From Pseudorhodoplanes sp. (lineage in GTDB: Bacteria; Pseudomonadota; Alphaproteobacteria; Rhizobiales; Xanthobacteraceae), in NCBI GenBank assembly GCA_019187085.1, contig JABARS010000012.1, positions 40,672 to 104,671 on the forward strand: 64,000 bases of DNA, written 5' to 3'. Every line of letters begins with the position of its first letter. The first letter of the stretch is position 1. The notes below the pieces were generated by a model that was given only the letters and a program-made list of their open reading frames with translations, did not search any database and was not told the DNA's origin. The position numbers were made by a program, and so were the translations under genes. Below, piece after piece: positions 54,676 to 63,845 of the stretch.

Positions 54676-55817
54676 TTAGTGCAGGCCCTGCGCGCGGGCG
54701 CGCGCCGCAGCGGTGCGGGCCGCGACGCGGTCGAGCACCGCGATCATATCCTCGACCTCGGCGCGCTCGTAGCCCTGGGTGATGAAGACGATCTTGCTGC
54801 GGCGGTCGTCGTCCGGCCAGCGATCGAGCCAGGCAAGATTGTGCAGCAGATGCTGCGCGCCCTGGATGACCGCAGGCCGCTCCGGCTCTTCGGCGACGTG
54901 GATGATGCCCTTCACCCGCAGCAAATTCGGCCCGAGATTCTGCTGCAACGAGTCGAGCAGAAGGCGCAGCGCCTCGCGCGCGATGGGCTGCTCGCGCACG
55001 AAGCAGAACGAGGCGATGTCGCGGTCATGCAGGCCGTGGTGATGGACATGATCGCCGTCGTGGTCGTGCCCATGATCATGATCGTGCGCGTGGTCGTGCT
55101 CGGCATAGGCGGCTTCGTTGAGCCAGGCGCGCACGTCGGCCGAGGCGGATTCAGGTCGAAGCCGCTCGCCTGCAACAGCGTGACGGCGTCGAAGCCCGAT
55201 GCGTCGCTCCAGACGATACGGGCCGCGGGATTGATCCGGCGCAGCCGCGTGGCAAGCGCGTCCGCCTCCGCTTGCGCCCGATCGGCCGGGAGCAGGTCGC
55301 GCTTGGTGATGAGGATGTGGTCGGCCAAGGCGATCTGCCGCACCGCCTCGCTGTGGTTGTCGAGCGTCGCGGGTCCGTTGACCGCATCGACCACCGCGAT
55401 CACCGCGCCGATGCGGTAAAGGCCGGCGAGCGTCGGATCCGACAGGAAAGCCTGCAGGACAGGCGCCGGGTCGGCGAGGCCGGAGGTCTCGATCACGACG
55501 CGCTCGAAGTCGGGAATCTCCTTGGCCTCGCGTGCGTGGTAGAGGCGGTTCAGCGTCGCGACCAGATCGCCGAACACCGTGCAGCACAGGCAGCCGTTCT
55601 CCAGCACCATGATCGCATCGTCGCTGGTCGTCACCAGCTTGTGGTCGAGGCCGACCTCGCCGAATTCGTTGATCACGACCGCGGTGCGCGACATCTTCGG
55701 ATCGCTCAGCGCGCGGTTGAGCAGCGTGGTTTTCCCGCTGCCGAGAAATCCGGTGAGAATGGTGACGGGTGCGTGGGGCAAGGCTTGCTCCCTATGGCCC
55801 CTGCTTGTTGCGGTCAT
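54676..55817 (-). pseudogene. COG0523/CobW-like GTPase metallochaperone with a frameshift
   Basis: The N-terminal frame starts at 55817: Walker A in [14 protein letters not shown], the metal site GCLCC in [21 protein letters not shown] and TKRDLLP. Near 55153 the family sequence jumps to another frame: before it reads [20 protein letters not shown], and after it [18 protein letters not shown], a His-rich metal loop, then the C-terminal domain ([21 protein letters not shown]) to the stop at 54676. One base is missing. COG0523 proteins deliver Zn, Co or other metals to enzymes. The unshifted product would lose the His-rich and C-terminal parts. A base-call error is possible. Confidence 0.82.
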
Positions 55818-55908
55818 GCGCGGGCCTGGTCCGCGTGTCCATCTCCTTTGAAAGGATGGATTGGCGGATCAAGCCCGGCAATGACGATATAGTGTGAGGG
55901 AGGCGTTT

Positions 55909-57162
55909 TTAAAACACCTCGCAGCCCGGCAGGCCGCAGGAGATCAGCCGGTCGGAGGGGAAGTTGGTGATGATCTCGCAGCCGTCCTTGGTCACCACGA
56001 CCTCTTCCTCGATGCGGGCGGCGCCCGAGCCGTCCTCGGCGCCTTTCCAGGTCTCGAGCGCGAACACCATGCCTTCCTTGAGCGGGGTGTTCTGGCCGGT
56101 ATAGCGCTTGGAGATGATCGGCCGCTCCCACAGCGACAGGCCGACGCCATGGCCGTATTGCAGCAGGAACGCCTCGGCCTCGTCGCGATAGCCGAACTCG
56201 CGCGCCTCCGGCCACACCTGCGCGACCTGATCGGGTGTCACGCCCGGCCGGATCATGTCGATCGAGGCGCTGATCCATTTCGAGGCGGTCTCGTAGGCGT
56301 CGATCTGGTGTTTGTTCGGCTCGCCGCAGATGAAGGTGCGGTAGTAGCAGGTGCGGTAGCCGTTGAACGAGTGCATGATGTCGAGGAACACCATGTCGCC
56401 CGGCTGGATGATGCGGTCGGAGAAGGTGTGCGAATGCGGCCGCCCGCGCGGACCGGACACCGAGTTGACGCATTCGACACGCTCGGAGCCGAGGCGGAAC
56501 AGCCGGTCGTGGGCGATCGCCACAAGCTCGTTCTCGCGCGTGCCCGGCCGGATCGCGCGGGCGATATCGACATAGGTGGCGTCGACCATCGCGCAGGCCA
56601 TCTTCAGAAGCTCGATCTCGTCGGCGGTCTTGACCTCGCGCGCATCGAGCATCGCCTGCTGGCCGTCGACCACCTCGATGCCTTCCTTTTCGAGCGCGCG
56701 CAGCATCGGCAGTTCCATGATGTCGATGCCGATCGGCTCCTTGTCGATGCCGAAATGCACGAGCGCCTTCTTGATCTGCTTGGCGAAGTCGCCCTGGATG
56801 TTCATCTGCGGCGGCAGTCCGCCCTGCATGGTCGAGATCGGGGCGGCGACATTGTCCGCCACCCAGGGCGACGACAGGCGCTTGGCGGGCGGCGCGGGGT
56901 CCCACAGGAAGGGCGGCCCCTCGACCGGACACAGCGCATAGCGCATGAATTTGTCGCGCGCCCATTCGCCGATATGGGTGCCGGTGATGTAGCGGATATT
57001 GTCGAAGTTGAAGGCGATGACCCCGCCAAGCCCGGCATGGCGGATCGCGCTCTGCGCGCGCTTGAGCCGCTCCTTGAAGAGGCGATTGTAATCGATGCCC
57101 TTCTCCCAGTCCTTGGCCATCGTGCCCCAGGACGCGGTCGCTTGCGGGCGATTGTATTTCAT
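55909..57162 (-). CDS. M24-family (pita-bread fold) hydrolase-like protein with an altered metal site
   Basis: A 417-residue creatinase/Xaa-Pro peptidase-fold protein. N-terminal domain about 30-180; C-terminal pita-bread domain has Asp in VFLDIMHSFNGY, His in YGHGVGLSLWERP, Glu in FALETWKG and Glu in RIEEEVVVT. The second metal Asp, normally 11 residues after the first, is Cys in GYRTCYYRTF. The enzyme may thus use one metal or another chemistry; related folds include DMSP lyase DddP and ectoine hydrolase, so it need not be a peptidase. It leads the minus-strand group. Confidence 0.82.
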   Translation of the reverse strand: MKYNRPQATASWGTMAKDWEKGIDYNRLFKERLKRAQSAIRHAGLGGVIAFNFDNIRYITGTHIGEWARDKFMRYALCPVEGPPFLWDPAPPAKRLSSPWVADNVAAPISTMQGGLPPQMNIQGDFAKQIKKALVHFGIDKEPIGIDIMELPMLRALEKEGIEVVDGQQAMLDAREVKTADEIELLKMACAMVDATYVDIARAIRPGTRENELVAIAHDRLFRLGSERVECVNSVSGPRGRPHSHTFSDRIIQPGDMVFLDIMHSFNGYRTCYYRTFICGEPNKHQIDAYETASKWISASIDMIRPGVTPDQVAQVWPEAREFGYRDEAEAFLLQYGHGVGLSLWERPIISKRYTGQNTPLKEGMVFALETWKGAEDGSGAARIEEEVVVTKDGCEIITNFPSDRLISCGLPGCEVF

Positions 57163-57848
57163 CGGGTCATCCTTGTCGTTTCGTCACGCAGGTCGGGGCG
57201 GTTTTCCGGGACAGGCAATGGCCGGACGGCCGTCGGCAATCCGGGTTTTGGAGGCAATCCGCGTTTTGGGCATTTTATCCGCCACACGATCGCTTTGTGA
57301 TGCAGAATTAGAAATCATCAATCGTTTTCATTGATCGGCGGCGCTAAGGGTGTCCCGGGACGTCCGGCCCGATCCCGCGACCCGCCCGCGGAGCCAATCG
57401 TCTCCGCCCGACTGCCGGCAGCGCAAAGCCGGGGCATCAAAACAGGTTTGGTCGGGACGTTCCATCACCGAAACTTTGTGTGCAGTGCGGCATATCCGGG
57501 GGCCGCAGATGCGGGCGCGTTCCGTCCGGCAAGGCCCGGGCCGGACGGACTGGCATATGTCAAGGAATGCGGTCTGCGGCCGCGTTAGGGATGAGACGAC
57601 GTGCCGAGGAGGCAGCGTTCGCCCCGGCAGATGCCGGAGAGAGCCGTGTCCGCGGCGTGTCGGATCGCCCCGCTGTCTGCCGCGGCGACGGGGAGGCAGG
57701 CGCACCTTAGCGCAGAGCCGTGATGCGCGCGCACAGCGACGTGCCGCGCAGGAGCGCTTGCCGCGATCATCAGCGGTTTGGTCGATGAGGATTCAGATGG
57801 CCGGCCCGGTTTGCATGATGCCGCTGCCGTCTGTTTAGGGTGAACCGA
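57163..57848. promoter_or_regulatory. Divergent regulatory region between the M24-like and LysR genes
   Basis: No convincing gene in about 690 bases; short frames here lack start signals and family likeness. At 57303-57314 is CAGAATTAGAAA, followed by the inverted repeat ATCAAT-N7-ATTGAT (57317-57335), a fair LysR-type site about 155 bases before the M24-like start. The stretch 57350-57840 is G+C-rich and shows nothing I can name; it may be a decayed gene. Confidence 0.5.
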
Positions 57849-58787
57849 ATGAAGCTCATTCAGCTTCGGAATTTCATTGCGGTGATCGAGGCCGGAACGT
57901 TCCGTCAGGCGGCCAAGAACCTGCATCTCTCGCAATCCTCCATCAGCAAGAGCCTGCAGCAGCTGGAAGAGGAGATCGGAGCCGAGATACTCCATCGCGG
58001 CGCCCGTGGCGTGGTGCCGACGGCGGCGGGCGAGGCGCTTCTGGCGCGCGCCAAGATCGTCGAAGCCGAATTGCGCCATGCCCGCAACGACGTGCAGATG
58101 ATCCAGGGCGCGCAGGTCGGCGAAATCCGGGTCACCGCGTCGCCGAGCGTCGCCATGGGCCTTCTCCCGCGCGCGGTGATCTCGTTCCAGGCCGAGCGGC
58201 CGCGGGTGAGCTTTCGGATCACCGAATCCGTCTATCCCGACATGCTGCCGGCGATCCGCAACGGCGATGTCGATATCGCGATCTGTCTCGTACCGACCCA
58301 GCCGCGCGACGATACCCTGAACTTCATCAGTCTGATCAAGGACTGCCTGGTGCCGGCCGTCCGCGCCAACCATCCCTATATCAACCGGCGCAAGCTCAAG
58401 CTCGCCGATCTGCTCGACCTCGACTGGATCATCCATCGTCGCAGCCGCACCGGCCTCGACGTGTTCGAGCAGACGTTCGCCACCAACCGCCTGCCGCTGC
58501 CCAAGAGCACGATCGAATGCGGATCCTTCGCCTGCGCGCGCGCGTTCGTGGAGAACGGCGATTACGTGACCCTGATGCCCTCGCAGATCTTCTTCGACGA
58601 TCGCAGGCCGTCGTCGATTACCCTGCTCGATCTCGATTCGCCGATGCCGTCCTGGCAGGTGGCGGTGATCTCGCGTGCACGCCACGAAATGTCGGCGGTC
58701 TGTCTCGCGTTCCTCGATGAAATCGAGAACGTTGCGGCCGGATATCTGCAATCGAGGAAGAACATACGTCTGCCGCGCGCAGGCTGA
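57849..58787 (+). CDS. LysR-family transcriptional regulator
   Basis: A 312-residue regulator. Winged helix-turn-helix at 1-60 (LIQLRNFIAVIEAGTFRQAAKNLHL as start, SQSSISKSLQQLEEEIGAEIL) and a periplasmic-binding-fold effector domain from about 90 (GEIRVTASPSVAMGLLPRAVISF). ATG 57849 with AGGG upstream is preferred to GTG 57840. It lies between the leftward and rightward enzyme genes and probably activates one or both, with an aromatic effector, by position. Confidence 0.93.
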   Translation: MKLIQLRNFIAVIEAGTFRQAAKNLHLSQSSISKSLQQLEEEIGAEILHRGARGVVPTAAGEALLARAKIVEAELRHARNDVQMIQGAQVGEIRVTASPSVAMGLLPRAVISFQAERPRVSFRITESVYPDMLPAIRNGDVDIAICLVPTQPRDDTLNFISLIKDCLVPAVRANHPYINRRKLKLADLLDLDWIIHRRSRTGLDVFEQTFATNRLPLPKSTIECGSFACARAFVENGDYVTLMPSQIFFDDRRPSSITLLDLDSPMPSWQVAVISRARHEMSAVCLAFLDEIENVAAGYLQSRKNIRLPRAG

Positions 58788-58814
58788 CCGGGCCGGATGT
58801 CGATCGCCAAAATC

Positions 58815-58866
58815 GATCAGCTTTCGTGCAATCTGCATCAATTGCTGATCAGGCGCCGTGTATATT
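58815..58866 (+). promoter_or_regulatory. Nested inverted repeats and TATATT box before the transhydroxylase-like operon
   Basis: GATCAGC (58815) pairs with GCTGATC (58844-58850), and inside it GCAAT (58828) pairs with ATTGC (58841). TATATT at 58861-58866 is a good -10, but no fair -35 stands 16-18 bases before it, so the promoter probably needs the LysR activator. The ATG follows about 75 bases later. Confidence 0.5.
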
Positions 58867-58946
58867 CCGTCATGTCAATGGTCCGGCGTGCCGTGCGCGT
58901 GCGCAGGGGCGCACCCGGCATTGTCTATCGCGCTTGATGGGTAAGC

Positions 58947-61900
58947 ATGATGTTTTCGCGGCTGAAATTCTCGGTCCTTCTGCTTGGCATGTCGGTGATG
59001 CTGCGGTTCACCGCATGGAAACATCCGGCTTTTGCCGCGCGGCTGAAGGAGCGCAATCTCGTCGCCCAGATCAGGACGCGCGACGAAGGCATCGGACGCT
59101 GGGTCGCCATCCGCGATGGCAAGGTGACTTCGGGTCCCGGCCTGCATGCCAGTCCGGATATCACGCTGTCGTTCAAGACCGCGGCGCTTGCCGTGCGCCT
59201 GCTGACGCCGCCGATCAACTGGCTCAACCAGATCAACGCGCAGAAGGCCTTCACCATCACCATCGACGGCCCGGAGGATCTGACGAATTGGTTCGCCCAG
59301 ACCCTGATGGCCATGCAGTCGGCAAGCTGGAAATTCGGCGTGCGGCTTGCCGACGGCACCATGCGCTACTGCAATATGGCCAATGGCGGACCGCTCTTCG
59401 TCTACGTCAAGGACGGCAAGATCATCCGCACGACGCCGATCGAATTCGACGACGAGGATACGGCGCCCTGGACCATCCGGGCACACGGCATGGATTTCAC
59501 GCCGCCGCGAAAGACGACGCTGGCGCCGCACGGCCAGAACAGCAAGTCGATGATCTATTCGCCGGACCGCCTGCTTTATCCGATGAAACGCGTCGATTTC
59601 GATCCGAAGGGCGAGCGCAATCCGCAGAACCGCGGCAAGTCCGGCTATGTCCGGATCAGTTGGGACGAAGCCCTCGACATCGTCGCCGGCGAGATCCAGC
59701 GCGTGAAGCACAATTACGGCCCGGGCGCGATGGGCGTCTCGCACGGCTCGCACCATACCTGGGGCCATATCGGTTACTATCTCAGCGCGCTGTACCGGTT
59801 CGCCAATGCCGTCGGCCACACGCCGGTGCATCACAACCCCGATAGCTGGGAAGGCTGGTACTGGGGTGCCTCGCATCACTGGGGCTACACCATGCGTGTC
59901 GGCCAGAGCGAGACCTACGGCACCGTCGAGGATCTGCTGCAGAACTGCGAGATGGTCGTGTTCTGGTCGGCCGACCCGGAGACCAACAGCGGCTCGTACG
60001 GCGCCCAGGAAGGCACGGTGCGCCGCCAGTGGCTGAAGAAGCTCGGCATCAAGGTCGTGCACATCGACCCGCACTACAATTCCTCCGCGCAATTCCTGCC
60101 GGGCAAGTGGATCTGTCCGCGGCCGACCACCTCGCCGGCGCTCGCGCTCGCCATCGCCTATGTCTGGATCAAGGAAGGTCTCTACGACAAGGAATACGTG
60201 GCCACGCGCACGGTCGGCTTCGACGCCTGGAAAGCCTATGTCATGGGCGAGGCCGACGGCGTGCCCAAGACGCCGGAATGGCAGGAGAAGGAGACCGGCG
60301 TCCCCGCCAAGGACGTGCGGGCGCTCGCGCGCGAATGGGGCACCAAGCGCACCTATCTCGGCTGCGGCGGCTGGGGCAACGGCCATGGCGGCGCCTGCCG
60401 CAACCAGACCGGCATCCAGTGGGCGCGCACCATGGTGTGCCTCATCGCCATGCAGGGGCTCGGCAAGCCGGGCGTCAATATGGGCAACCTGCAATGGGGC
60501 GCCCCGGTCGATCTCAATTTCTTCTTTCCCGGCTATGCCGACGGCGGCATGTCGGGCGACATCGAAAAGACCGCGATGGCGGTCGAGCTGTTCCAGCGCA
60601 TGCCGCAGCTGCCGACCATGAACACGCCGCAGCAGCGCATCCCGCGCATCTATCTGCCGGAGGCCATCATCGAGGGCAAAGCCGACGGCGGCTATGCGTG
60701 GAACGGCAAATCGATCGAGGCGCAGTTCGGCAAGTTCAGCTATCCGGCGGCGGGACATGCGCCGGTGCGCATGCTGTTCAAGTATGGCGGATCGCTGATC
60801 TCGACCATGAACAACACGCACCGCCACGTAAAGATGTTCCAGTCGCCGAATCTGGAATTCATCGTCGGGCAGGCGATCTGGTTCGAGGGCGACACCAAGT
60901 TCGCCGACGTCATCCTGCCGGCCTGCACCAATTTCGAGCGCGTGGACATCAGCGAGTGGGCGGGGCTCGGCGGCTACGGCCATCACGGCCAGCAGCAGCT
61001 CAACCATCGCGTCATCATCTTCCAGGCGCCGGCCATCGAGCCGCTCGGGGAATCGAAATCCGACTTCTGGATCTTCAACGAAATCTGCAAGCGGCTCGGG
61101 CTCGCCAACTATTTCTCCGAAGGCGTCAACGAGATCGACTGGGTGAAGCGCCTGTTCGATTCATCGGACCTGCCGGGCAAGATTTCCTGGAAGAAATTCA
61201 TCGAGCGCGGCTATTACGTCGTGCCGACCGAGAAGGAGCATCTGCGCACGCCGGTGTCGCTGCGCTGGTTCTGGGAAGGCCGCAAGAAGGACGTTCCCGA
61301 GCCGCATCCCTTGCCCTCCGACTATTCGGTGGAATTCCTTAAAGGCCTGCAGACCCAGTCGGGCAAGCTCGAGTTCGAGTGCAACAGCCTCAAGCGCGCG
61401 AACGATCCCGAGCGGCCGCCGGTCGTCGAATACGTGCCGTCCTGGGAGGGACCGCAATCGGGCGCGCTGTTCCGCAAATATCCGATCCAGCTTCTGACGC
61501 CGCATTCCAAATACAGCTTCCATACCCAGGGCGACGGCAAGGACAGCTTCCTGCTCAATATCCCCGATCACCGGGTGAAGGTGAAGGACTGGTATTACTG
61601 GGTCGTGCGCATGAATGCGCAGGATGCGCAAGAGCGCGGGATCAAGCAGCACGATCTGGTCAAGGTGCACAACGATCGCGGCGCGGTGATCTGCGCGGCG
61701 GTCCTAACCCAGCGCCTGCCGCGCGGCGTCGCCTCGAGCTACGAGGCCTCGGCGCTATACGAGCCGCTGGGCGAGCCCGGCCGTTCGGTCGACCGTGGCG
61801 GCGCGGTCAACCTGCTGATGCCGCATCGCTCGCAGACCAAGTCCACGCACGCGCTCGCCGGCGCGCAGGGGCTCGTTCAGATCGAAGTGTGGGACGGTAA

Positions 61901-61991
61901 GACCGAATACGTCTCGGAAGCGTTTGCCGAGAAGGAAAAAGCCGCGCCGGCCAGACGCAAAGCCGTCGCCGCGCCGGCGATGGCGAAGTAA
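58947..61991 (+). CDS. Transhydroxylase-like molybdopterin large subunit with N-terminal SCP2-like domain
   Basis: A 1014-residue protein. Residues 1-25 include a hydrophobic stretch ([14 protein letters not shown]); about 30-120 resemble a sterol-carrier-type domain ([20 protein letters not shown], then [20 protein letters not shown]). From about 130 it matches the large subunit of pyrogallol-phloroglucinol transhydroxylase: [20 protein letters not shown], no N-terminal iron-sulphur cysteines, [10 protein letters not shown] with His269, and NPDSWEGW with Asp299-Ser300. The His-Ser spacing (31) equals that of His144 and Ser175 as I recall for the Pelobacter enzyme, and Tyr530 falls near the expected Tyr. 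It should bind a Mo bis-pterin and act on trihydroxybenzene or resorcinol-type phenols. Resorcinol hydroxylase RhL is the main alternative. Confidence 0.82.
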   Translation: MMFSRLKFSVLLLGMSVMLRFTAWKHPAFAARLKERNLVAQIRTRDEGIGRWVAIRDGKVTSGPGLHASPDITLSFKTAALAVRLLTPPINWLNQINAQKAFTITIDGPEDLTNWFAQTLMAMQSASWKFGVRLADGTMRYCNMANGGPLFVYVKDGKIIRTTPIEFDDEDTAPWTIRAHGMDFTPPRKTTLAPHGQNSKSMIYSPDRLLYPMKRVDFDPKGERNPQNRGKSGYVRISWDEALDIVAGEIQRVKHNYGPGAMGVSHGSHHTWGHIGYYLSALYRFANAVGHTPVHHNPDSWEGWYWGASHHWGYTMRVGQSETYGTVEDLLQNCEMVVFWSADPETNSGSYGAQEGTVRRQWLKKLGIKVVHIDPHYNSSAQFLPGKWICPRPTTSPALALAIAYVWIKEGLYDKEYVATRTVGFDAWKAYVMGEADGVPKTPEWQEKETGVPAKDVRALAREWGTKRTYLGCGGWGNGHGGACRNQTGIQWARTMVCLIAMQGLGKPGVNMGNLQWGAPVDLNFFFPGYADGGMSGDIEKTAMAVELFQRMPQLPTMNTPQQRIPRIYLPEAIIEGKADGGYAWNGKSIEAQFGKFSYPAAGHAPVRMLFKYGGSLISTMNNTHRHVKMFQSPNLEFIVGQAIWFEGDTKFADVILPACTNFERVDISEWAGLGGYGHHGQQQLNHRVIIFQAPAIEPLGESKSDFWIFNEICKRLGLANYFSEGVNEIDWVKRLFDSSDLPGKISWKKFIERGYYVVPTEKEHLRTPVSLRWFWEGRKKDVPEPHPLPSDYSVEFLKGLQTQSGKLEFECNSLKRANDPERPPVVEYVPSWEGPQSGALFRKYPIQLLTPHSKYSFHTQGDGKDSFLLNIPDHRVKVKDWYYWVVRMNAQDAQERGIKQHDLVKVHNDRGAVICAAVLTQRLPRGVASSYEASALYEPLGEPGRSVDRGGAVNLLMPHRSQTKSTHALAGAQGLVQIEVWDGKTEYVSEAFAEKEKAAPARRKAVAAPAMAK

Positions 61992-62064
61992 TGCCGGCGA
62001 CGAGCCGGGCCGGCCGGAGGCCGGAAATGTCTGCGCCGCGTGCGCAACCGAAGGAGAATGTCTG

Positions 62065-62478
62065 ATGGCTTACATCTTCAAGGAAACCGAGCTGCCGTCG
62101 TTGATCGACGCCAAGTCGGCGCGCGAGCGCATTTTCTTCGTCAACAAGGAACTGACCAGCATCGACGACATGCTGGCCGGCGTGATGCATTACAAGAAGG
62201 ATGCCGCGTCACCGCTGCACCTGCACAAGGATTGCGAGCATTTCTATTTCATCATCAACGGCAAGGCTACGGTCGAGTCCGACGACGGCGTCCAGCCGGT
62301 CGGCCCCGGCGACATGATCTTCATTCCCGCCGAGGCCAAGCATCGCCTGCACGCGCTTGAGCCGCTGTTCTATTTCGAGTTCCAGGCGCCCAACCGGTTC
62401 AAGACCGTCATCCTTGAGGGCACCGACGACGACCTGCGCTGGAACCGCAAGGACGGCAAGGTGTGGATCCAGTCCTGA
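62065..62478 (+). CDS. Cupin protein 1 (complete metal site)
   Basis: A 137-residue single-domain cupin with AAGGAG eight bases before ATG 62065. Motif 1 is PLHLHKDCEHFYFIINGKA, giving His, His and Glu; motif 2 is GPGDMIFIPAEAKHRLHAL, giving the third His. Such a site binds Fe, Mn or Zn. It lies between the large and small subunit genes of a molybdenum enzyme, so it may act on the same aromatic substrate or product. The reaction is unknown. Confidence 0.8.
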   Translation: MAYIFKETELPSLIDAKSARERIFFVNKELTSIDDMLAGVMHYKKDAASPLHLHKDCEHFYFIINGKATVESDDGVQPVGPGDMIFIPAEAKHRLHALEPLFYFEFQAPNRFKTVILEGTDDDLRWNRKDGKVWIQS

Positions 62479-62509
62479 TCACCCGACGCATTTTTGAGGA
62501 AACACGACC

Positions 62510-62854
62510 ATGTCGCTGACCTTCATCGACACCAACAAGCTCCCCAAGCAGCCGACGTCCGGCAACGGCGAATTCGTCGAGGTGCTCAACAACGCGCTGT
62601 GCGGCGCGAAGAATGTGCTGGGCTCGCTGCGCTGGCTCAGGGGCGCGGAAAGTTTCACGGCCGGCCCGGCCGACAAGCACCAGCTCATCTATGTGATGGA
62701 CGGCAAGGGCCGCATCCGCCTCAACGACAAGGACTACGAGGTCGAGAAGGGCGGCGGCATCTATCTCGGCCCCTCCGAGAGCGCCACCATCCAGGCCGGT
62801 GCCGGCGCGCCGCTGAAGCTGTTCCATCTCGTGGTGCCCCAGTTCTCGAAATGA
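62510..62854 (+). CDS. Cupin protein 2 (degenerate metal site)
   Basis: A 114-residue cupin-like protein. The beta-barrel pattern is clear (HQLIYVMDGKGRIRLNDKDY, KGGGIYLGPSESATIQAG), but only one His remains in motif 1 and none in motif 2, so it probably does not hold a catalytic metal. It may pair with cupin 1 as a structural or regulatory partner. TGAGGAAA precedes the ATG; 31 bases separate it from cupin 1. Confidence 0.75.
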   Translation: MSLTFIDTNKLPKQPTSGNGEFVEVLNNALCGAKNVLGSLRWLRGAESFTAGPADKHQLIYVMDGKGRIRLNDKDYEVEKGGGIYLGPSESATIQAGAGAPLKLFHLVVPQFSK

Positions 62855-62917
62855 CAGCGGCGGCCGACAGCGTGGCGGCTGTCGGCCGACGATCTCTGGC
62901 CGGTTGCGGGTGAGACG

Positions 62918-63757
62918 ATGAAGAAATGGAACCTGATCATCGACGTCGCCGAGTGCACGAACTGCAATCTGTGCACGCTCGCTGCGATGGACGAGTATGT
63001 CGACAATGATTTCCCGGGCTATTCGGCCGCCATGCCCAAGCACGGTCACCGCTGGATCAACATTCTCCAGAAGGAGCACGGGCAGGTGCCGATGATCGAC
63101 GTCGCCTATGTTCCCACGATGTGCAATCACTGCGACGACGCGCCCTGCATGAAGGCCGACACGACCGGCGCCATCCGCAAGCGCGACGACGGCATCGTCC
63201 TCATCGATCCGGAAAAGGCGAAGGGACAGAGGCAGCTTGTCGAGGCCTGTCCGTACGGCCACATCTGGTGGAACGAGGAGCGCGACCTGCCGCAGGCCTG
63301 GACGTTCGACGCGCATCTGATCGATCAGGGCTGGCAGCAGACCCGCGGTCAGCAGGTGTGCCCGACCGCTGCGATGCGCGTTGTCAAGGTCGAGGACGCG
63401 GCGATGGAGCGTCTCGCGCACGAGGAGGATCTGGAAACGCTCAATCCCGAATGGGGCACGCGGCCGCGGATCTATTACAAGAACCTGTGGCGCTACGCCA
63501 AATGCTTCATCGGCGGCACCGTCTCGGCCAAGGCCGGCGGCAGCGTCGATTGCGTCGAGGGCGCGACGGTGACGCTCAGGAAGGACGACGCAGTCGTTTC
63601 GCAGACCACGACGGACAATTACGGCGATTTCCGCTTCGACCGGCTGGACGAGAAGTCCGGAGCTTATGCGCTGGAGATCGTTGCGAGGGACGGCAAGAAG
63701 AAGGTCGTCAAGGCCGTCCTCGGGGCGAGCGTCAATCTCGGCGAGATACGCCTGTAG
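62918..63757 (+). CDS. Transhydroxylase-like small subunit: ferredoxin domain plus Cna-B-like tail
   Basis: A 279-residue electron-transfer subunit. Cys groups ECTNCNLC (about 12-18), CNHCDDAPC (about 70-78), ACPYG and VCPTA fit two [4Fe-4S] clusters. Its text closely follows the transhydroxylase beta subunit (DFPGYSAAMPKHGHRW, GIVLIDPEKAKG, WGTRPRIYYKNLWRY). The Cys pair for a third cluster in that enzyme is here WTFDAHL, so one cluster seems lost. Residues 195-279 form a Cna-B/transthyretin-like beta domain (VEGATVTLRKDDAVV, DNYGDFRFDRL), also as in the homologue. It pairs with the large subunit despite two cupin genes in between. Confidence 0.85.
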   Translation: MKKWNLIIDVAECTNCNLCTLAAMDEYVDNDFPGYSAAMPKHGHRWINILQKEHGQVPMIDVAYVPTMCNHCDDAPCMKADTTGAIRKRDDGIVLIDPEKAKGQRQLVEACPYGHIWWNEERDLPQAWTFDAHLIDQGWQQTRGQQVCPTAAMRVVKVEDAAMERLAHEEDLETLNPEWGTRPRIYYKNLWRYAKCFIGGTVSAKAGGSVDCVEGATVTLRKDDAVVSQTTTDNYGDFRFDRLDEKSGAYALEIVARDGKKKVVKAVLGASVNLGEIRL

Positions 63758-63845
63758 CCATTCGATCCGTCATGATCGGGGACATGGCGCCGGCCGTGTC
63801 GCCGCCTGGAAGTCATTTCTCGTTTTTGCCGCGCACGAGTCCGTC

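Noticed and set aside
57585..58841. Frame of 418 codons antisense to the LysR gene
   Set aside because: The LysR protein is unmistakable; the antisense product has no family features.
58875..61007. Frame of 710 codons antisense to the transhydroxylase-like gene
   Set aside because: Same shadow effect; no domain, and the plus-strand protein is clearly conserved.
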